Below are positions 43,719 through 53,973 of a DNA stretch of 64,000 bases, piece by piece (positions within the stretch are counted from its first letter, which is position 1; every line of letters begins with the position of its first letter). The stretch lies in NCBI RefSeq assembly GCF_000482705.1, contig NZ_AXWO01000021.1:33157-97156 (forward strand), given 5' to 3'. This DNA is from Glycomyces arizonensis DSM 44726 (GTDB lineage Bacteria > Actinomycetota > Actinomycetes > Mycobacteriales > Micromonosporaceae). Position numbers and translations under genes: made by a program. The notes below the pieces were generated by a model. The model was not told the DNA's origin, ran no database searches, and saw nothing but the letters and a program-made list of their open reading frames with translations.

Positions 43719-45320
43719 CTAGACGATCTCGAGATTGGCCATCATGCCCATGTCCTCGTGTTCGGCGTTGTGGCAGTGGAAGAGGAAGCGGCCGCGGTAC
43801 CCCTCGAAGCGGGTGATGATCTCCACCGCCTCGCCCGGCCGCAGGGCCACGGTGTCCTTGAGGCCCGCGTCGTGGGGCAGCGGCTCCCCGCCGCGGCGCG
43901 ACAGCACCCGGAAGCCGACCAGGTGCAGGTGGACGGGATGGTGCACGTCCGCGATGAGCCGCCACACCTCGACGTCGCCGAGGCCGGTGGTCACATCGGC
44001 GCGGGCCGGATCGAACGGGAGCCCGTCGATCAGCCAGCCGTGGCCCTCGCCCATCCGCCCGGCGCGGAACGTGAGGTCGCGGACCCGGACGGCGTCCTCG
44101 CGGCGCCAGGAGGGCAGGTCGGTGGCGAGCGTGTCCGGAACGCGGCTGTCGTCGGCGGCGCGGCGGGCGACGCGGAAGGCCATCACCTCGCCGGTCCGCC
44201 CCGAGCCGAGCCGGTTGAGGAGCCTGACGCGGCCGCCGACCGGCACGCCGGAGAAGTCGACGACCACGTCGTACCGCTCGGCCGGGGCGATCGGCAGGGA
44301 CCGGTGCGTGACCGGCGCGGCGAGCAGGCCCTGGTCGGCGCCCACCTGGACGAGGTCGAGACCGCGCCCCTCGTCGTCGACCGCCTCGAGCTCGTAGTGC
44401 CTGGCGTTGGAGGCGTTCAGGATGCGCAGGCGGTACCGTGCGGCGTCGACCTCGCAGACCGGCCACGGGGCGCCGTTGACGAGGACGACGTCGCCGAGGA
44501 CTCCCGCCAGATAGGGCTCGCTGACGCCCGGCCGCTCCCGCAGCGTGGGGTCGAGGGACGGGTAGTCGAGGCCGCCGTCGGCGGTGAACGCGTGGTCGGC
44601 GATCATCAGCGGCAGCTCGCGCGGCCCCGCGGGCAGGCCGAGGGCGTCCTCGGCCTCGTCGCGGACGAGGTGGAGCCCGGCCAGGCCGCGCCAGATCGCC
44701 GGGGCGGTGAAGTCCATCCGGTGGTCGTGGTACCACAGCAGCGTCGCGCGCTGGTCCATCGGGAAGGCGTAGTCCCGCGTCAGCTCGGTCACCACCGCCC
44801 GCGGGTCGTCCATGCCGTGCGCGCTGTGCGCGGTGGCGTCCCGCCAGCCCTCGGGCAGGACGAGGTCGGTCGGGTAGCCGTCGGAATCGGCCGGAGTCCG
44901 TCCACCGTGGAGGTGCACGACGGACGGCACGGGAAGCTCGTTGCGGTGGGCCACCTCGACCGGCCGTCCGCGCCGGGACTCGATCGTCGGGCCCGGGAAG
45001 GTGCCCTCGTACGTCCACATCGGGGTGTCGATGCCGGGCAGGACCTCCACGCTCGCCTCCCTCTGGGTGATCGCGTACCGGTCGACGCCACCCGAGGTGT
45101 CGACCGGTTCGAGCACGGCGGGAATGGGCAGCGGCACCCGGAACGGCGGCGGCAGCGGCACGGCGCTGTGCAGTTGGGCGCCGGTCATGGGAGGGCGGCG
45201 GGCCAGCACGGCCGCGGTCGACAACCCGGTGACCGCCGTCAGTCCGAGCGCCCCGCCGATGCCCAGCATCCGCCGCCTGCTCATGCCGCGGACGGACCGG
45301 CCCTTGTCGCGCTCACGCAT
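43719..45320 (-). CDS. TAT-exported multicopper oxidase
   Basis: 533 aa from ATG 45320, which overlaps the end of the membrane-protein gene by 8 bases. Twin-arginine signal (MSRRRMLGIGGALGLTAVTG). The four copper motifs are complete: VHLHGG, LWYHDHRM, HHPVHLHLVG and FHCHNAEHEDMGM, the last with the axial Met of the type 1 copper. Three cupredoxin domains are expected over about 480 residues. It oxidises phenols or metal ions with oxygen outside the membrane; laccase-like, CotA- or CueO-like roles are all possible. With the small membrane protein and the LysR gene it forms a divergent unit. Confidence 0.93.
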   Translation of the reverse strand: MRERDKGRSVRGMSRRRMLGIGGALGLTAVTGLSTAAVLARRPPMTGAQLHSAVPLPPPFRVPLPIPAVLEPVDTSGGVDRYAITQREASVEVLPGIDTPMWTYEGTFPGPTIESRRGRPVEVAHRNELPVPSVVHLHGGRTPADSDGYPTDLVLPEGWRDATAHSAHGMDDPRAVVTELTRDYAFPMDQRATLLWYHDHRMDFTAPAIWRGLAGLHLVRDEAEDALGLPAGPRELPLMIADHAFTADGGLDYPSLDPTLRERPGVSEPYLAGVLGDVVLVNGAPWPVCEVDAARYRLRILNASNARHYELEAVDDEGRGLDLVQVGADQGLLAAPVTHRSLPIAPAERYDVVVDFSGVPVGGRVRLLNRLGSGRTGEVMAFRVARRAADDSRVPDTLATDLPSWRREDAVRVRDLTFRAGRMGEGHGWLIDGLPFDPARADVTTGLGDVEVWRLIADVHHPVHLHLVGFRVLSRRGGEPLPHDAGLKDTVALRPGEAVEIITRFEGYRGRFLFHCHNAEHEDMGMMANLEIV

Positions 45321-45750
45321 CGCGGACCTCCCCGTTCGCGCGCGCACGCCGTGAAAGCGGCTGTCGCCACACGGCGATGAACTGCACGACCAGTGCCGCG
45401 ACGGTCATCACGCCCAGCGGGAGGTGCAGCCACAGCGCGCCTTCCATCCCGGCGAAGTACTGCACCGTCTCGGCCGCCACCACCGCCATCGTGGCCGCGA
45501 ACGGCCAGGCCCGGCGCAGCCGCACCCAGACGGCGATCGCCGCGACCACCTGCGCGTAGCCGATGTAGGTGACCGCGTCGGCGCCGATCGTGTGCCAGCG
45601 CAGGCTGTCGAAGTCGCCGCTCAGGTACGTCCCGGCGAACACCGGCTGCCCGGCGATCGCCACCATGTGCGCGCTGACGACGGCCCGGAACACCCACCCG
45701 ATCGGTCTCGTCCCATGCGCGGCAGTGGATTCCAGACTGCTGGTGACCAT
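45313..45750 (-). CDS. Four-helix membrane protein
   Basis: 145 aa, ATG 45750 with AGGAGG 6 bases upstream. Four predicted membrane helices (about residues 18-38, 58-77, 82-98 and 105-128). Histidines near helix ends (SAHMVAIAG, LWLHLPLGV) are potential haem or copper ligands. It is the first gene of the multicopper oxidase operon. I do not recognise the family; similar small proteins next to copper oxidases are often annotated as hypothetical. Confidence 0.8.
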   Translation of the reverse strand: MVTSSLESTAAHGTRPIGWVFRAVVSAHMVAIAGQPVFAGTYLSGDFDSLRWHTIGADAVTYIGYAQVVAAIAVWVRLRRAWPFAATMAVVAAETVQYFAGMEGALWLHLPLGVMTVAALVVQFIAVWRQPLSRRARANGEVRDA

Positions 45751-45813
45751 GAGGCCCCTCCTCGCTCTGATGCCTCCATGTGCGAACGCGATCGAGACTA
45801 TGCTTCATGGGTT

Positions 45814-45827
45814 ATCTTGTCTAAGAT
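45814..45827. promoter_or_regulatory. Probable LysR binding site
   Basis: ATCTT-GTCT-AAGAT is a perfect inverted repeat with the ATC/GAT ends typical of LysR boxes. It lies in the 109-bp region between the divergent membrane-protein and LysR genes. Confidence 0.6.
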
Positions 45828-45859
45828 CAATATCGCTATGATGTTATGCACGTGGAGGC

Positions 45860-46759
45860 ATGATGGAGTTGAACTCGCTCAAGCAGTTCCTGGTGGTGGC
45901 GCGATTGGAGCACCTCAGCCGGGCGGCCGAGGAACTCTACGTCGCCCAGCCGTCGCTGAGCCGCACCATCGCCCGCCTGGAGGGCGAACTGGGCGCGCCG
46001 CTGTTCGATCGGAGCGGCCGCCTCCGGCTGAACGACGCGGGCAGGCGCTTTCGCGACCACGTCGAACGCGCCCTCGGCGAGCTCGAGGCCGGACGGCGTG
46101 CCGTCGCCGAGACCACCGGCGACGGCCTGGGGACCGTGCGACTGGCGTCGGAGACCTTCCTGACCCTCACCGACCCGCTGGCGGCCTACAAGCGCGCCCA
46201 CCCCTCCGCCGAGATCGAGCTCCACTGGTCCCTGGCCGAGGACATGGCCCGCCTCCTGCGGTCCCAGGACGTCGACCTGTGCGTCACCTCGCAGCCGATC
46301 CGCGCCGAAGGCCTGGAGTCGGTGCGGCTGTTCGACGAGGCCGTGGGGGTGGGCGTGCCGCTCGACCACCCGTTCGCGGGCCGCGAGTCGGTGAGCATCG
46401 AGGAGCTCGCGGACCAGCCCCTCATCACCGCCCGCAAGGGACACTGGATACGCCGGTTGCTCGATCGGCTCTTCGCCGCCAGGGAGCTGACGCCGAAGAT
46501 CGTCTGCGAAAGCGACGAGCCCAGCGCCATCGCGAGCCTGATCGGCGCGGGGATCGGCATCGGCCTCGTCCCCGCCTTCGCCCGCCGCATCACCATGGAC
46601 CTCCCCGCCACCTGGGCCGCCGTCGACAGCCCCGACTGCCGTCGCAGCGTCACCCTGCACTGGGGCGCGGGCAGCCGCCTGTCGGCCGCCGCCCGACTGA
46701 TGCGCACCACGATCGCCGACTGGGACTGGACCGCCGGAGGACTCCCCGAACAACGCTGA
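45860..46759 (+). CDS. LysR-family regulator
   Basis: 299 aa. Two adjacent ATGs follow a GGAGG site; the second (45863) has the better spacing. HTH about residues 4-62 (FLVVARLEHLSRAAEELYVAQPSLSRTIARLE pattern, core AQPSLSRTIARLE) and a periplasmic-binding-protein-like effector domain from about 90. Likely controls the divergent multicopper oxidase operon. Confidence 0.92.
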   Translation: MMELNSLKQFLVVARLEHLSRAAEELYVAQPSLSRTIARLEGELGAPLFDRSGRLRLNDAGRRFRDHVERALGELEAGRRAVAETTGDGLGTVRLASETFLTLTDPLAAYKRAHPSAEIELHWSLAEDMARLLRSQDVDLCVTSQPIRAEGLESVRLFDEAVGVGVPLDHPFAGRESVSIEELADQPLITARKGHWIRRLLDRLFAARELTPKIVCESDEPSAIASLIGAGIGIGLVPAFARRITMDLPATWAAVDSPDCRRSVTLHWGAGSRLSAAARLMRTTIADWDWTAGGLPEQR

Positions 46760-46819
46760 CGCCCAGCGCCGAGCCGCAACCCGCTTGCGCCTCGCCGCCT
46801 CGTCGGTTAGCTTCCGGAG

Positions 46820-48014
46820 GTGACTGAGACACCCGAGCCGGAGTTCCCGTATCCCACCGCGCCGGCCGATCTCGAGACGCTGACCGCCCGCTACGAGCTC
46901 GGCGCCGTGCACGAGACCCGCTACCTGCCCGGCGGCAGGATGAACCGGAACTGGCGTCTCGACTGCGAGCGCGGCCGCTTCGCGCTGCGGCAGGATGAAC
47001 CGGAACTGGCGCCTCGACTGCGACCGCGGCCGCTTCGCGCTCAAGCACCTCACCGATCGCGACATGGCCGCGGTCCGCCGCAACCTGGGCGTGCTCGACC
47101 GCCTCGCCGCCGCGGGCGTCCCGGTCGCCGCGCCCGTCGCCACCGCCTCCGGCGAGCTGGTCTGCGAGATCGGCGGCAACGCCTACTACCTGTGCGAATG
47201 GGTCGAGGGCGTCCACCCCGGACCGGACATGACACTCGCGCAGGCCGAGCACATGGGCGCCGTGATCGGCCGCATCCACCGGGCCCTCGCCGATCCCGCC
47301 CTCGGCCTTCCCGCGCCGCGGTCGGGTCCCGCCAAGGTCAACGATCCCGAAGCGGCCCTGGCCGAGACCGAGCGGTTCCTCAAGCTCGCCGCCGCGGGCT
47401 CGGACGCCTTCGACCGCGCCGCCGTCCCGGTCCTGCGCCGCCGCCTCGACCTCATCGCCGCCCACGCCCGCCTCCGTCCCGAGACGACCGCCGTGGTCGG
47501 GCCGCAGGGCTGGACCCACGGCGACTGCCAGGACTGGAACCTCATCTGGGCCGATGGACGCATCGGCGCGGTGATCGACTGGGACCGCATCGGCGTCCGC
47601 CCCTACGCCGAAGAGCTGGTGCGGGCCGCCACCTGGCAGTTCTACGGACCCGACGGCCGGATCGACCTTGACAAGGCCGCATCGCTCCTGGCCGGGTACC
47701 GGTCGGTGCGCCCGATCGACCGCGAGGCGCTGGCCGACGCCGCGCGCCGCCGCTGGTGGAAGATGCTGTCCCACTGCTGGCACCTGGTCTTCCACTACGA
47801 CCGCGCCGACCGGTTCTGCGATGATCTGTTCTTCGGCGACGAGCGCATGATCACCTGGTGGACGGCGAACCTGGAGGCCGTCGAAGCGACGTTCGGAAAG
47901 AATTTATCGAATTTCTCGAATCATCGCCGTGCCGGATGTCGAGAATGCGGTGCCCGCTCCGTCCCAGGGGCACGAGCGGCCGCACGGACCGCACGACGAA
48001 GAAGGAGAACCATC
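46820..48014 (+). pseudogene. Phosphotransferase broken by 55-bp duplication
   Basis: An APH/choline-kinase-type small-molecule phosphotransferase. From GTG 46820 the frame gives TARYELGAVHETRYLPGGRMN and then breaks because 55 bases are duplicated (46932-46986 and 46987-47041). Removing one copy restores RYLPGGRMNRNW to ALKHLTDRD and the full kinase, including GWTHGDCQDWNLIW (catalytic HGD.Q.WN) and GAVIDWDRIGVRPYAEE (metal Asp). The stop is also lost: the frame passes NLEAVEATFGKNLSNF and runs directly into the DGPF gene at 48015. A product starting at ATG 46995 inside the second copy would lack the first 40 residues and be fused to the DGPF protein (474 aa). Confidence 0.82.
46932..47041 (+). 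repeat. 55-bp tandem duplication
   Basis: Two head-to-tail copies, 46932-46986 and 46987-47041, each starting GCGGCAGGATGAACC and ending CGCTTCGCGCT, with two mismatches. The length is not a multiple of three, so it shifts the frame of the phosphotransferase gene. Confidence 0.92.
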
Positions 48015-48419
48015 ATGAAGTACCTGCTCTTGAAGCACTACCGCGGCGCTCCGGCCTCGGTCAACGACGTGCCGATGGACCGGTGGACCCCCGAGGAGAT
48101 CTCGGCCCACATGCAGTACATGAGCGACTTCGCGACCCGGCTCGAAGGGACCGGCGAGTTCGTCGACGGCCAGGCGCTCGCGCCCGAGGGGACGTTCGTC
48201 CGGTACGACGGCGAGGGCCGCCCGCCGGTCACCGACGGCCCGTTCGCCGAGACCAAGGACCTCATCGCCGGGTGGATGGTGATCGACGTCGACAGCTACG
48301 ACCGCGCCGTCGAACTTGCCGGGGAGCTCTCGGCCGCGCCCGGGGCGGGCGGGAGGCCGATCCACGAATGGCTGGAGCTGCGCCCGTTCCTGACCGAGCG
48401 GCCCGCCACCACGGAGTGA
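48015..48419 (+). CDS. YCII-related DGPF-domain protein
   Basis: 134 aa, ATG with GAAGGAGAA 5 bases upstream. The family signature (V)TDGPFAETKDLIAGW is complete and the fold is a dimeric alpha+beta barrel. Such proteins are the typical partner and target of ECF42 sigma factors; a redox or stress role is suspected but the reaction is not known. The sigma gene starts 8 bases later. Confidence 0.92.
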   Translation: MKYLLLKHYRGAPASVNDVPMDRWTPEEISAHMQYMSDFATRLEGTGEFVDGQALAPEGTFVRYDGEGRPPVTDGPFAETKDLIAGWMVIDVDSYDRAVELAGELSAAPGAGGRPIHEWLELRPFLTERPATTE

Positions 48420-48427
48420 CCTCACCG

Positions 48428-49570
<1,143 letters not shown>

Positions 49571-49572
49571 GC

Positions 49573-50283
49573 TCAGCTCTCAGGGCCGCCCCGGCCGCGG
49601 TTCTCAGAGCCGCCGAGTCCCCAACCCTCAGAGCCGCCGAGTCCGCGGTTCTCAGGGCCGCCGAGTCCCCAACCCTCAGAGCCGCCGAGTCCGCGGTGGA
49701 GGAGCGCGGTGAGCGTGTCGATGACGGTCTGGTCGTCGAAGTCGCGGTCCTTGGCCGAGTTGACCGCGTAGCTGAGCATCGAGATCATCCCGCCGATGGC
49801 GGCGGCGACCAGCTCGGGGTCGCCGGGCAGCTCTTTTCCCTGCTCGGCGCTGTATTCGAGGTGCCTGCGGAAGACGTCGGTGTCCGCGGCGAGGTCGTTC
49901 CAGGCCCGGCCGCTGCCCGGCTCGGCGGCGATCATGGACTGGAAGAGCGCGGAGACGACCGGCGCGTGCTCCCGCATCACGGTCCATCCGACCTCGATGT
50001 GCTGTCGCAGCTGCGCCCGGTCGGTCAGGTCGTGCTCGCGGGGGTGGACCGTGGTGTCCACGAGCTCGTCGGCGCGGTCCTCCATGCCCTGGAGCATGGC
50101 CATGAGCAGCTCGTCCTTGCTCGCGAAGTGCTCGTAGAACGAGCCGGTCGACCGCCCGGCCTCCTTGGTGATGTCGGTGATCTTGGTGTTGAGGTAGCCG
50201 CGCTCGCCGAACAACCGCCGGGCGGCGTCGAGCAGCGCGGCCCTGGTCTCGGCCGCTCTGGCCTTCCGTATGCCCACGGTCAC
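49573..50283 (-). CDS. TetR-family regulator with repeat-encoded tail
   Basis: 236 aa from GTG 50283 (GGAAAGG upstream); GTG 50277 is an alternative. HTH about residues 10-58 (LLDAARRLFGERGYLNTKITDITKEAGRSTGSFYEHFASKDEL pattern; core STGSFYEHFASKDEL), helical ligand domain to about 197, then a tail of about 38 residues built from GLGGSEGW / GLGGPENR units. The tail is encoded by 24-bp tandem repeats and is not a family feature. The gene faces the FAD monooxygenase across three phased palindromes, which it most likely binds. Confidence 0.9.
   Translation of the reverse strand: MTVGIRKARAAETRAALLDAARRLFGERGYLNTKITDITKEAGRSTGSFYEHFASKDELLMAMLQGMEDRADELVDTTVHPREHDLTDRAQLRQHIEVGWTVMREHAPVVSALFQSMIAAEPGSGRAWNDLAADTDVFRRHLEYSAEQGKELPGDPELVAAAIGGMISMLSYAVNSAKDRDFDDQTVIDTLTALLHRGLGGSEGWGLGGPENRGLGGSEGWGLGGSENRGRGGPES
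49579..49694. repeat. 24-bp minisatellite in TetR 3' end
   Basis: Four full units and one partial, each starting CTCAG (49579, 49603, 49627, 49651, 49675). Units 2 and 4, and units 3 and 5, are more alike, giving a 48-bp higher order. The unit length is a multiple of three, so changes in copy number keep the TetR frame. Confidence 0.9.
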
Positions 50284-50305
50284 CTCACCTTTCCGGATCA
50301 GGGGG

Positions 50306-50369
50306 TTGACACCGTGCCAGTGTACCGAACATAATTTCACTGAACATAGATTCACTGAACGTATATTCA
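50306..50369 (+). promoter_or_regulatory. Promoter with three phased TetR operators
   Basis: TTGACA (50306-50311), 18-base spacer and CATAAT (50330-50335) form a good promoter for the monooxygenase. Three near-palindromes follow at exactly 15-bp steps: CGAACATAATTTCA (50326), TGAACATAGATTCA (50341) and TGAACGTATATTCA (50356). The first overlaps the -10 element. Confidence 0.8.
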
Positions 50370-50379
50370 GGGAGTGAGC

Positions 50380-51549
50380 ATGCGAATCATCGTCATCGGC
50401 GGCGGCGTCGCCGGAGCGGCGTCGGCACTGGCGCTGCGCAGCGTCGGAGCCGAGGTCACCGTCTACGAGGCCTACCGGGACCCCGCCGGGGACGTCGGCT
50501 CGTTCCTGAGCCTGGCCGCCAACGGACTGCGCGGCCTGGAACTCCTCGGCTGCCTCGGCGCCGTGCAGCGGGCGGGCGTCGACGTGCCCCGCCAGCGCAT
50601 GTGGTCGGCAGGCGGCCACCTCATCGGCGACGTCGCCCGGGGGCGGCGCGCCGAGGACGACCTCCACTCGGTCACGCTGCTGCGCGGCCGCCTGGTCGAG
50701 GCGCTGCGGGAAGCGGCGGCCGCGGCCGGAGCCGAGTTCCGGCTCGGGGAGCGGCTGACCGCGGCGTCCCAGGACGCCGACGCGGCCGCCGTCGAGTTCG
50801 CGAGCGGGCGGCGCGACAGCGCCGACCTGGTCGTGGGGGCCGACGGCATCTGGTCGGTGATGCGCGGCGCCGTCGACGCCGGTGCGCCCCGGCCCGAGTA
50901 CGCCGGGCTCTACACGGTCTCGGGGATCGCCGAAGGCGTCGCGGTCGAGCCCGGCGCGTTCAACATGACCTTCGGCAGGAACGGCGCGTTCATCCACCTG
51001 GCCGCCGAGGACGGCGAGGTCTGGTGGGCGGCCCAGATCGCCGAGCCGGTCGAGCCCGACCGGGACGGGCTGAGCGACGAGGCATGGCTGCGCCGCACCG
51101 CGGGGCTGTACCGGGGCGAGGCCGAGGCGTCGCGGATCATCGCGTCGACCGTGCGGCTGCACCGGCCGGCGGTCCACCACGTGCTCGACGAGGTCACGAC
51201 CTGGCATCGCGGCCGGATCGTCCTGGTCGGCGACGCGGCCCACCCGGTGGGCGCCGGCCAGGGCGCGTCGATGGCGATCGAGGACGCGATCGCCCTGGCC
51301 GAGGCGGTCCGGACCGGGGCGGACCTGGGTTCGGCCCTGGACGCCTATGCGGCGCAGCGGAAGCCGAGGATCAAGAGACTGCTGGGCACGGACGAGGACC
51401 ACCGGAACAGGAAGCGGGCGGGCCCGGTCAAGCGCCGGCTGTCGGCGGTGATGATGCGGATCTTCGTCCCGCTGTTCTATGAGAAGGCGACCGGCTGGCT
51501 CTACGACTACCGGCCCGTCCTCGAAACCCGGAGCTCCGCCGCGCGGTAG
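50380..51549 (+). CDS. FAD-dependent monooxygenase (PHBH fold)
   Basis: 389 aa from ATG 50380 (GGGAG upstream). N-terminal GxGxxG FAD motif IIVIGGGVAGAASALALRS, the DG motif region SADLVVGADGIWSVMR (about residues 150-165) and the second FAD motif VLVGDAAHPVGAGQGASMAIEDA (about 283-305) define aromatic-hydroxylase/TetX-type flavoenzymes. It hydroxylates an aromatic or polyketide-like compound with NAD(P)H and oxygen. TetR control suggests induction by its substrate, possibly as detoxification. Confidence 0.92.
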   Translation: MRIIVIGGGVAGAASALALRSVGAEVTVYEAYRDPAGDVGSFLSLAANGLRGLELLGCLGAVQRAGVDVPRQRMWSAGGHLIGDVARGRRAEDDLHSVTLLRGRLVEALREAAAAAGAEFRLGERLTAASQDADAAAVEFASGRRDSADLVVGADGIWSVMRGAVDAGAPRPEYAGLYTVSGIAEGVAVEPGAFNMTFGRNGAFIHLAAEDGEVWWAAQIAEPVEPDRDGLSDEAWLRRTAGLYRGEAEASRIIASTVRLHRPAVHHVLDEVTTWHRGRIVLVGDAAHPVGAGQGASMAIEDAIALAEAVRTGADLGSALDAYAAQRKPRIKRLLGTDEDHRNRKRAGPVKRRLSAVMMRIFVPLFYEKATGWLYDYRPVLETRSSAAR

Positions 51550-51582
51550 GCCGCCGTCGCGACGCGTGCGGCACGGCCCTCG

Positions 51583-51607
51583 GTATCCTCGTATGGCAAT
51601 CGCTTGC
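51583..51607 (+). promoter_or_regulatory. -10 element and LacI-type operator before GH78
   Basis: TATCCT (51583-51588) is a reasonable -10. GCAATCGCTTGC (51596-51607) at the expected start of transcription fits the LacI-family pattern GCAANCGNTTGC, 135 bp before the rhamnosidase start. The regulator is not in the window. Confidence 0.5.
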
Positions 51608-51741
51608 TACCGGTCATGCCAAGGCTCGCCACCCATCGGCACGGTGAACGAGCGGCGCATGACCGGAGACGAGCGCCACCCGCGGACCGCCGCCGACGGC
51701 GGCCCCGCGGGACGATGACCCCGATGCCATCAGGAGCAGCA

Positions 51742-53973
51742 ATGGAACCGAACTGGCAGGCACAGTTCATCGCACCGTCCTTCGCCCTCGAACCCGCCGG
51801 TCCCGCACCGTACTTCCGCCGCGAGTTCACCGTCGACGAGCGGCCGGAGCGGGCGACGCTGCACGTCACCGCCCTCGGCGTCGTCGAGCCGCACCTCAAC
51901 GGCGCCCGCGTCGGCGACGAAGTGCTCGCCCCCGGCTGGACCTCCTACCACCACCGCCTCCCCGTCAGCGTCCACGACGTCACCGAGCAGATCCTCACGG
52001 GCGCCAACGCGGTCGGCGCCGTCGTCGGCGAAGGCTGGGCGGTCGGCGAGGTCGGCTACTCCCGCCAACGCGAATACTGGGCCGACCGGCCCGCCCTGTT
52101 CCTGCGCCTGTCGCTCGAATACCCCGACCGCACCGAGGTCATCGGCACGGGCACGGACTTCACCTGCGCGACCGGCGCCGTCCTCGCGCACAGCCTGTTC
52201 CACGGCGAGACCCACGACGCGCGACGCGAACCCGGCGGCTGGGACCTCCCCGGGTTCGACGACGGCTCCTGGACCGCGGCCGAACCCGTGGACTGGGACC
52301 TCGACACCCTGTTCGTCCGCACCGCCGAACCGATCCGGCGCACCGCCGAGCTCGCACCGGCCGCGATCACGACCAGCCCCTCGGGCCGCACCATCGTCGA
52401 CTTCGGGCAGAACCTCTCCGGACGGGTGCGCCTGCGCGTCGACGGCTCGCCCGGTGAGACCGTGACCGTCCGCCACGCCGAGATCCTCACCGGCGGCGAA
52501 CTCGACACCCGATCGCTGCGCTCGGTGGCGGCCACCGACCGCTACCGCATGCGCGGGGACGGCCCCGAGGAATGGGAGCCCCGCTTCACCGTCCACGGCT
52601 TCCGCTACGCCGAGATCGAGGGCCCCTTCGAGACGGCCACCGCCGTCGCCGTCCACAGCGACATGCCCCGCACCGGCTGGTTCGAGGCCTCGAACGAGCT
52701 GCTCAACCGGCTGCACGCCAACACGGTCTGGTCGATGCGCGGCAACTTCGTCGGGCTGCCGACCGACTGTCCGCAGCGCGACGAGCGGCTCGGCTGGACC
52801 GGCGACATCAACGCCTTCGGCCCCACCGCGGTGTTCCTGTACGACACGCGCGGCGTCCTCGGCTCCTGGCTCGCCGACGTCGCCGCCGAGCAGCGGGAGC
52901 AGGGCTTCGTCCCGAAATTCGTTCCGTACCTGGAGTCGTACCCGTCGCCGAGCACCGCACTGTGGAGCGACGTGGTCGTCAGCCTCCCCTGGGCCATGTA
53001 CCGCGAATACGGCGACAGCGCGATCCTGCGCGACGCCTACCCGTCGATGACCGCGTTCATCCGCGACACCGCCGAGACGCTGAACGCCGACGGCCTGCGC
53101 GACAGCGGCTTCCAGTACGGCGACTGGCTCGACCCCGACGCGCCCGGGGACGACCCGGCGGGCGGGAAGGCCGACCGGTACCTCGTCGCCAACGCCTACC
53201 TCGCGCGGACCGCGCGGGAGGCGGCGCAGATCGCGGCGATCCTCGGAGAGCAAGCCGACGCCGACGAGTTCGGGGCGCTCGCCGACCGCGTCCGCACCGC
53301 CTTCCGCCGCGCGTACCTCACCGAAGACGGGGCCCTGTCCGAGGAGAGCGCCGCCGCCTACGCGCTGGCGCTCTCCTTCGGCCTGTTCGAACCCGACGAG
53401 CGGCAGCGGGCCGGCGAACGGCTGGCGTCGCTGGTCGCCGACGCCGGATACACGATCTCCACCGGCTTCGCGGGCACGCCGTGGGTGCTCCCGGCGCTGT
53501 CGGACACCGGGCAGCTGGAGGCGGCCTACCGGCTGCTGCTCCAGACCGAGTGCCCGTCCTTCCTCTACCCGATCGCCCAGGGCGCCACGACGATCTGGGA
53601 GCGGTGGGACGCGATCCGCCCGGACGGGACGATGCACCCGGCGGCGATGACCTCGTTCAACCACTACGCGCTCGGCGCGGCCGTGGACTGGCTGCACCGC
53701 ACCGTCGGCGGCCTCAGCCCGATCGAACCGGGCTACCGCCGCATGCGGATCGCCCCGAAGCCCGGCGGCGATCTCACAAGCGCCGACCTGCGGCTGTGCA
53801 CCGTCCACGGTGACGTCCGGGTCTCCTGGCGCCTCGACGGCGGCCAGGTCTCGATCGAGGCGACCGTCCCGGAGGGCACCGAGGCGGTGGTGGAACTGCC
53901 GCTGAACGGCGGGACCGAGGAGGTCGCCGCAGGACGCCACTCCTGGTCCTACGCGGCCGCCCAACCCGCTTAA
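51742..53973 (+). CDS. GH78 alpha-L-rhamnosidase
   Basis: 743 aa from ATG 51742 (CAGGAG 7 bases upstream); the longer frame upstream is Arg-rich and unlikely. N-terminal beta domains (FRREFTVDERPERATLHVTALGVVEPHLNG; LFHGETHDARRE) precede the (alpha/alpha)6 barrel with family segments LPTDCPQRDERLGWTGDINAFGPTA (acid-rich catalytic region, about residues 340-364), YGDWLDP and TTIWERWDAIRPDG (general base region). It cleaves terminal alpha-L-rhamnose from pectin (rhamnogalacturonan) or flavonoid glycosides, inside the cell because no signal is present. The XRE gene on the other strand ends inside its stop codon. Confidence 0.93.
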   Translation: MEPNWQAQFIAPSFALEPAGPAPYFRREFTVDERPERATLHVTALGVVEPHLNGARVGDEVLAPGWTSYHHRLPVSVHDVTEQILTGANAVGAVVGEGWAVGEVGYSRQREYWADRPALFLRLSLEYPDRTEVIGTGTDFTCATGAVLAHSLFHGETHDARREPGGWDLPGFDDGSWTAAEPVDWDLDTLFVRTAEPIRRTAELAPAAITTSPSGRTIVDFGQNLSGRVRLRVDGSPGETVTVRHAEILTGGELDTRSLRSVAATDRYRMRGDGPEEWEPRFTVHGFRYAEIEGPFETATAVAVHSDMPRTGWFEASNELLNRLHANTVWSMRGNFVGLPTDCPQRDERLGWTGDINAFGPTAVFLYDTRGVLGSWLADVAAEQREQGFVPKFVPYLESYPSPSTALWSDVVVSLPWAMYREYGDSAILRDAYPSMTAFIRDTAETLNADGLRDSGFQYGDWLDPDAPGDDPAGGKADRYLVANAYLARTAREAAQIAAILGEQADADEFGALADRVRTAFRRAYLTEDGALSEESAAAYALALSFGLFEPDERQRAGERLASLVADAGYTISTGFAGTPWVLPALSDTGQLEAAYRLLLQTECPSFLYPIAQGATTIWERWDAIRPDGTMHPAAMTSFNHYALGAAVDWLHRTVGGLSPIEPGYRRMRIAPKPGGDLTSADLRLCTVHGDVRVSWRLDGGQVSIEATVPEGTEAVVELPLNGGTEEVAAGRHSWSYAAAQPA

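Noticed and set aside
43627..43722. 31-codon open frame between aminotransferase and copper oxidase
   Set aside because: Ala-rich, no ribosome site, and it lies in the leader of genes on the opposite strand.
46995..48419. Natural kinase-DGPF fusion gene
   Set aside because: The ATG at 46995 lies inside a duplicated segment and removes the kinase N-terminus, and the DGPF part has its own good ribosome site.
49579..49694. CRISPR-like repeat array
   Set aside because: Units are directly adjacent with no unique spacers and lie in the coding frame of a TetR gene.
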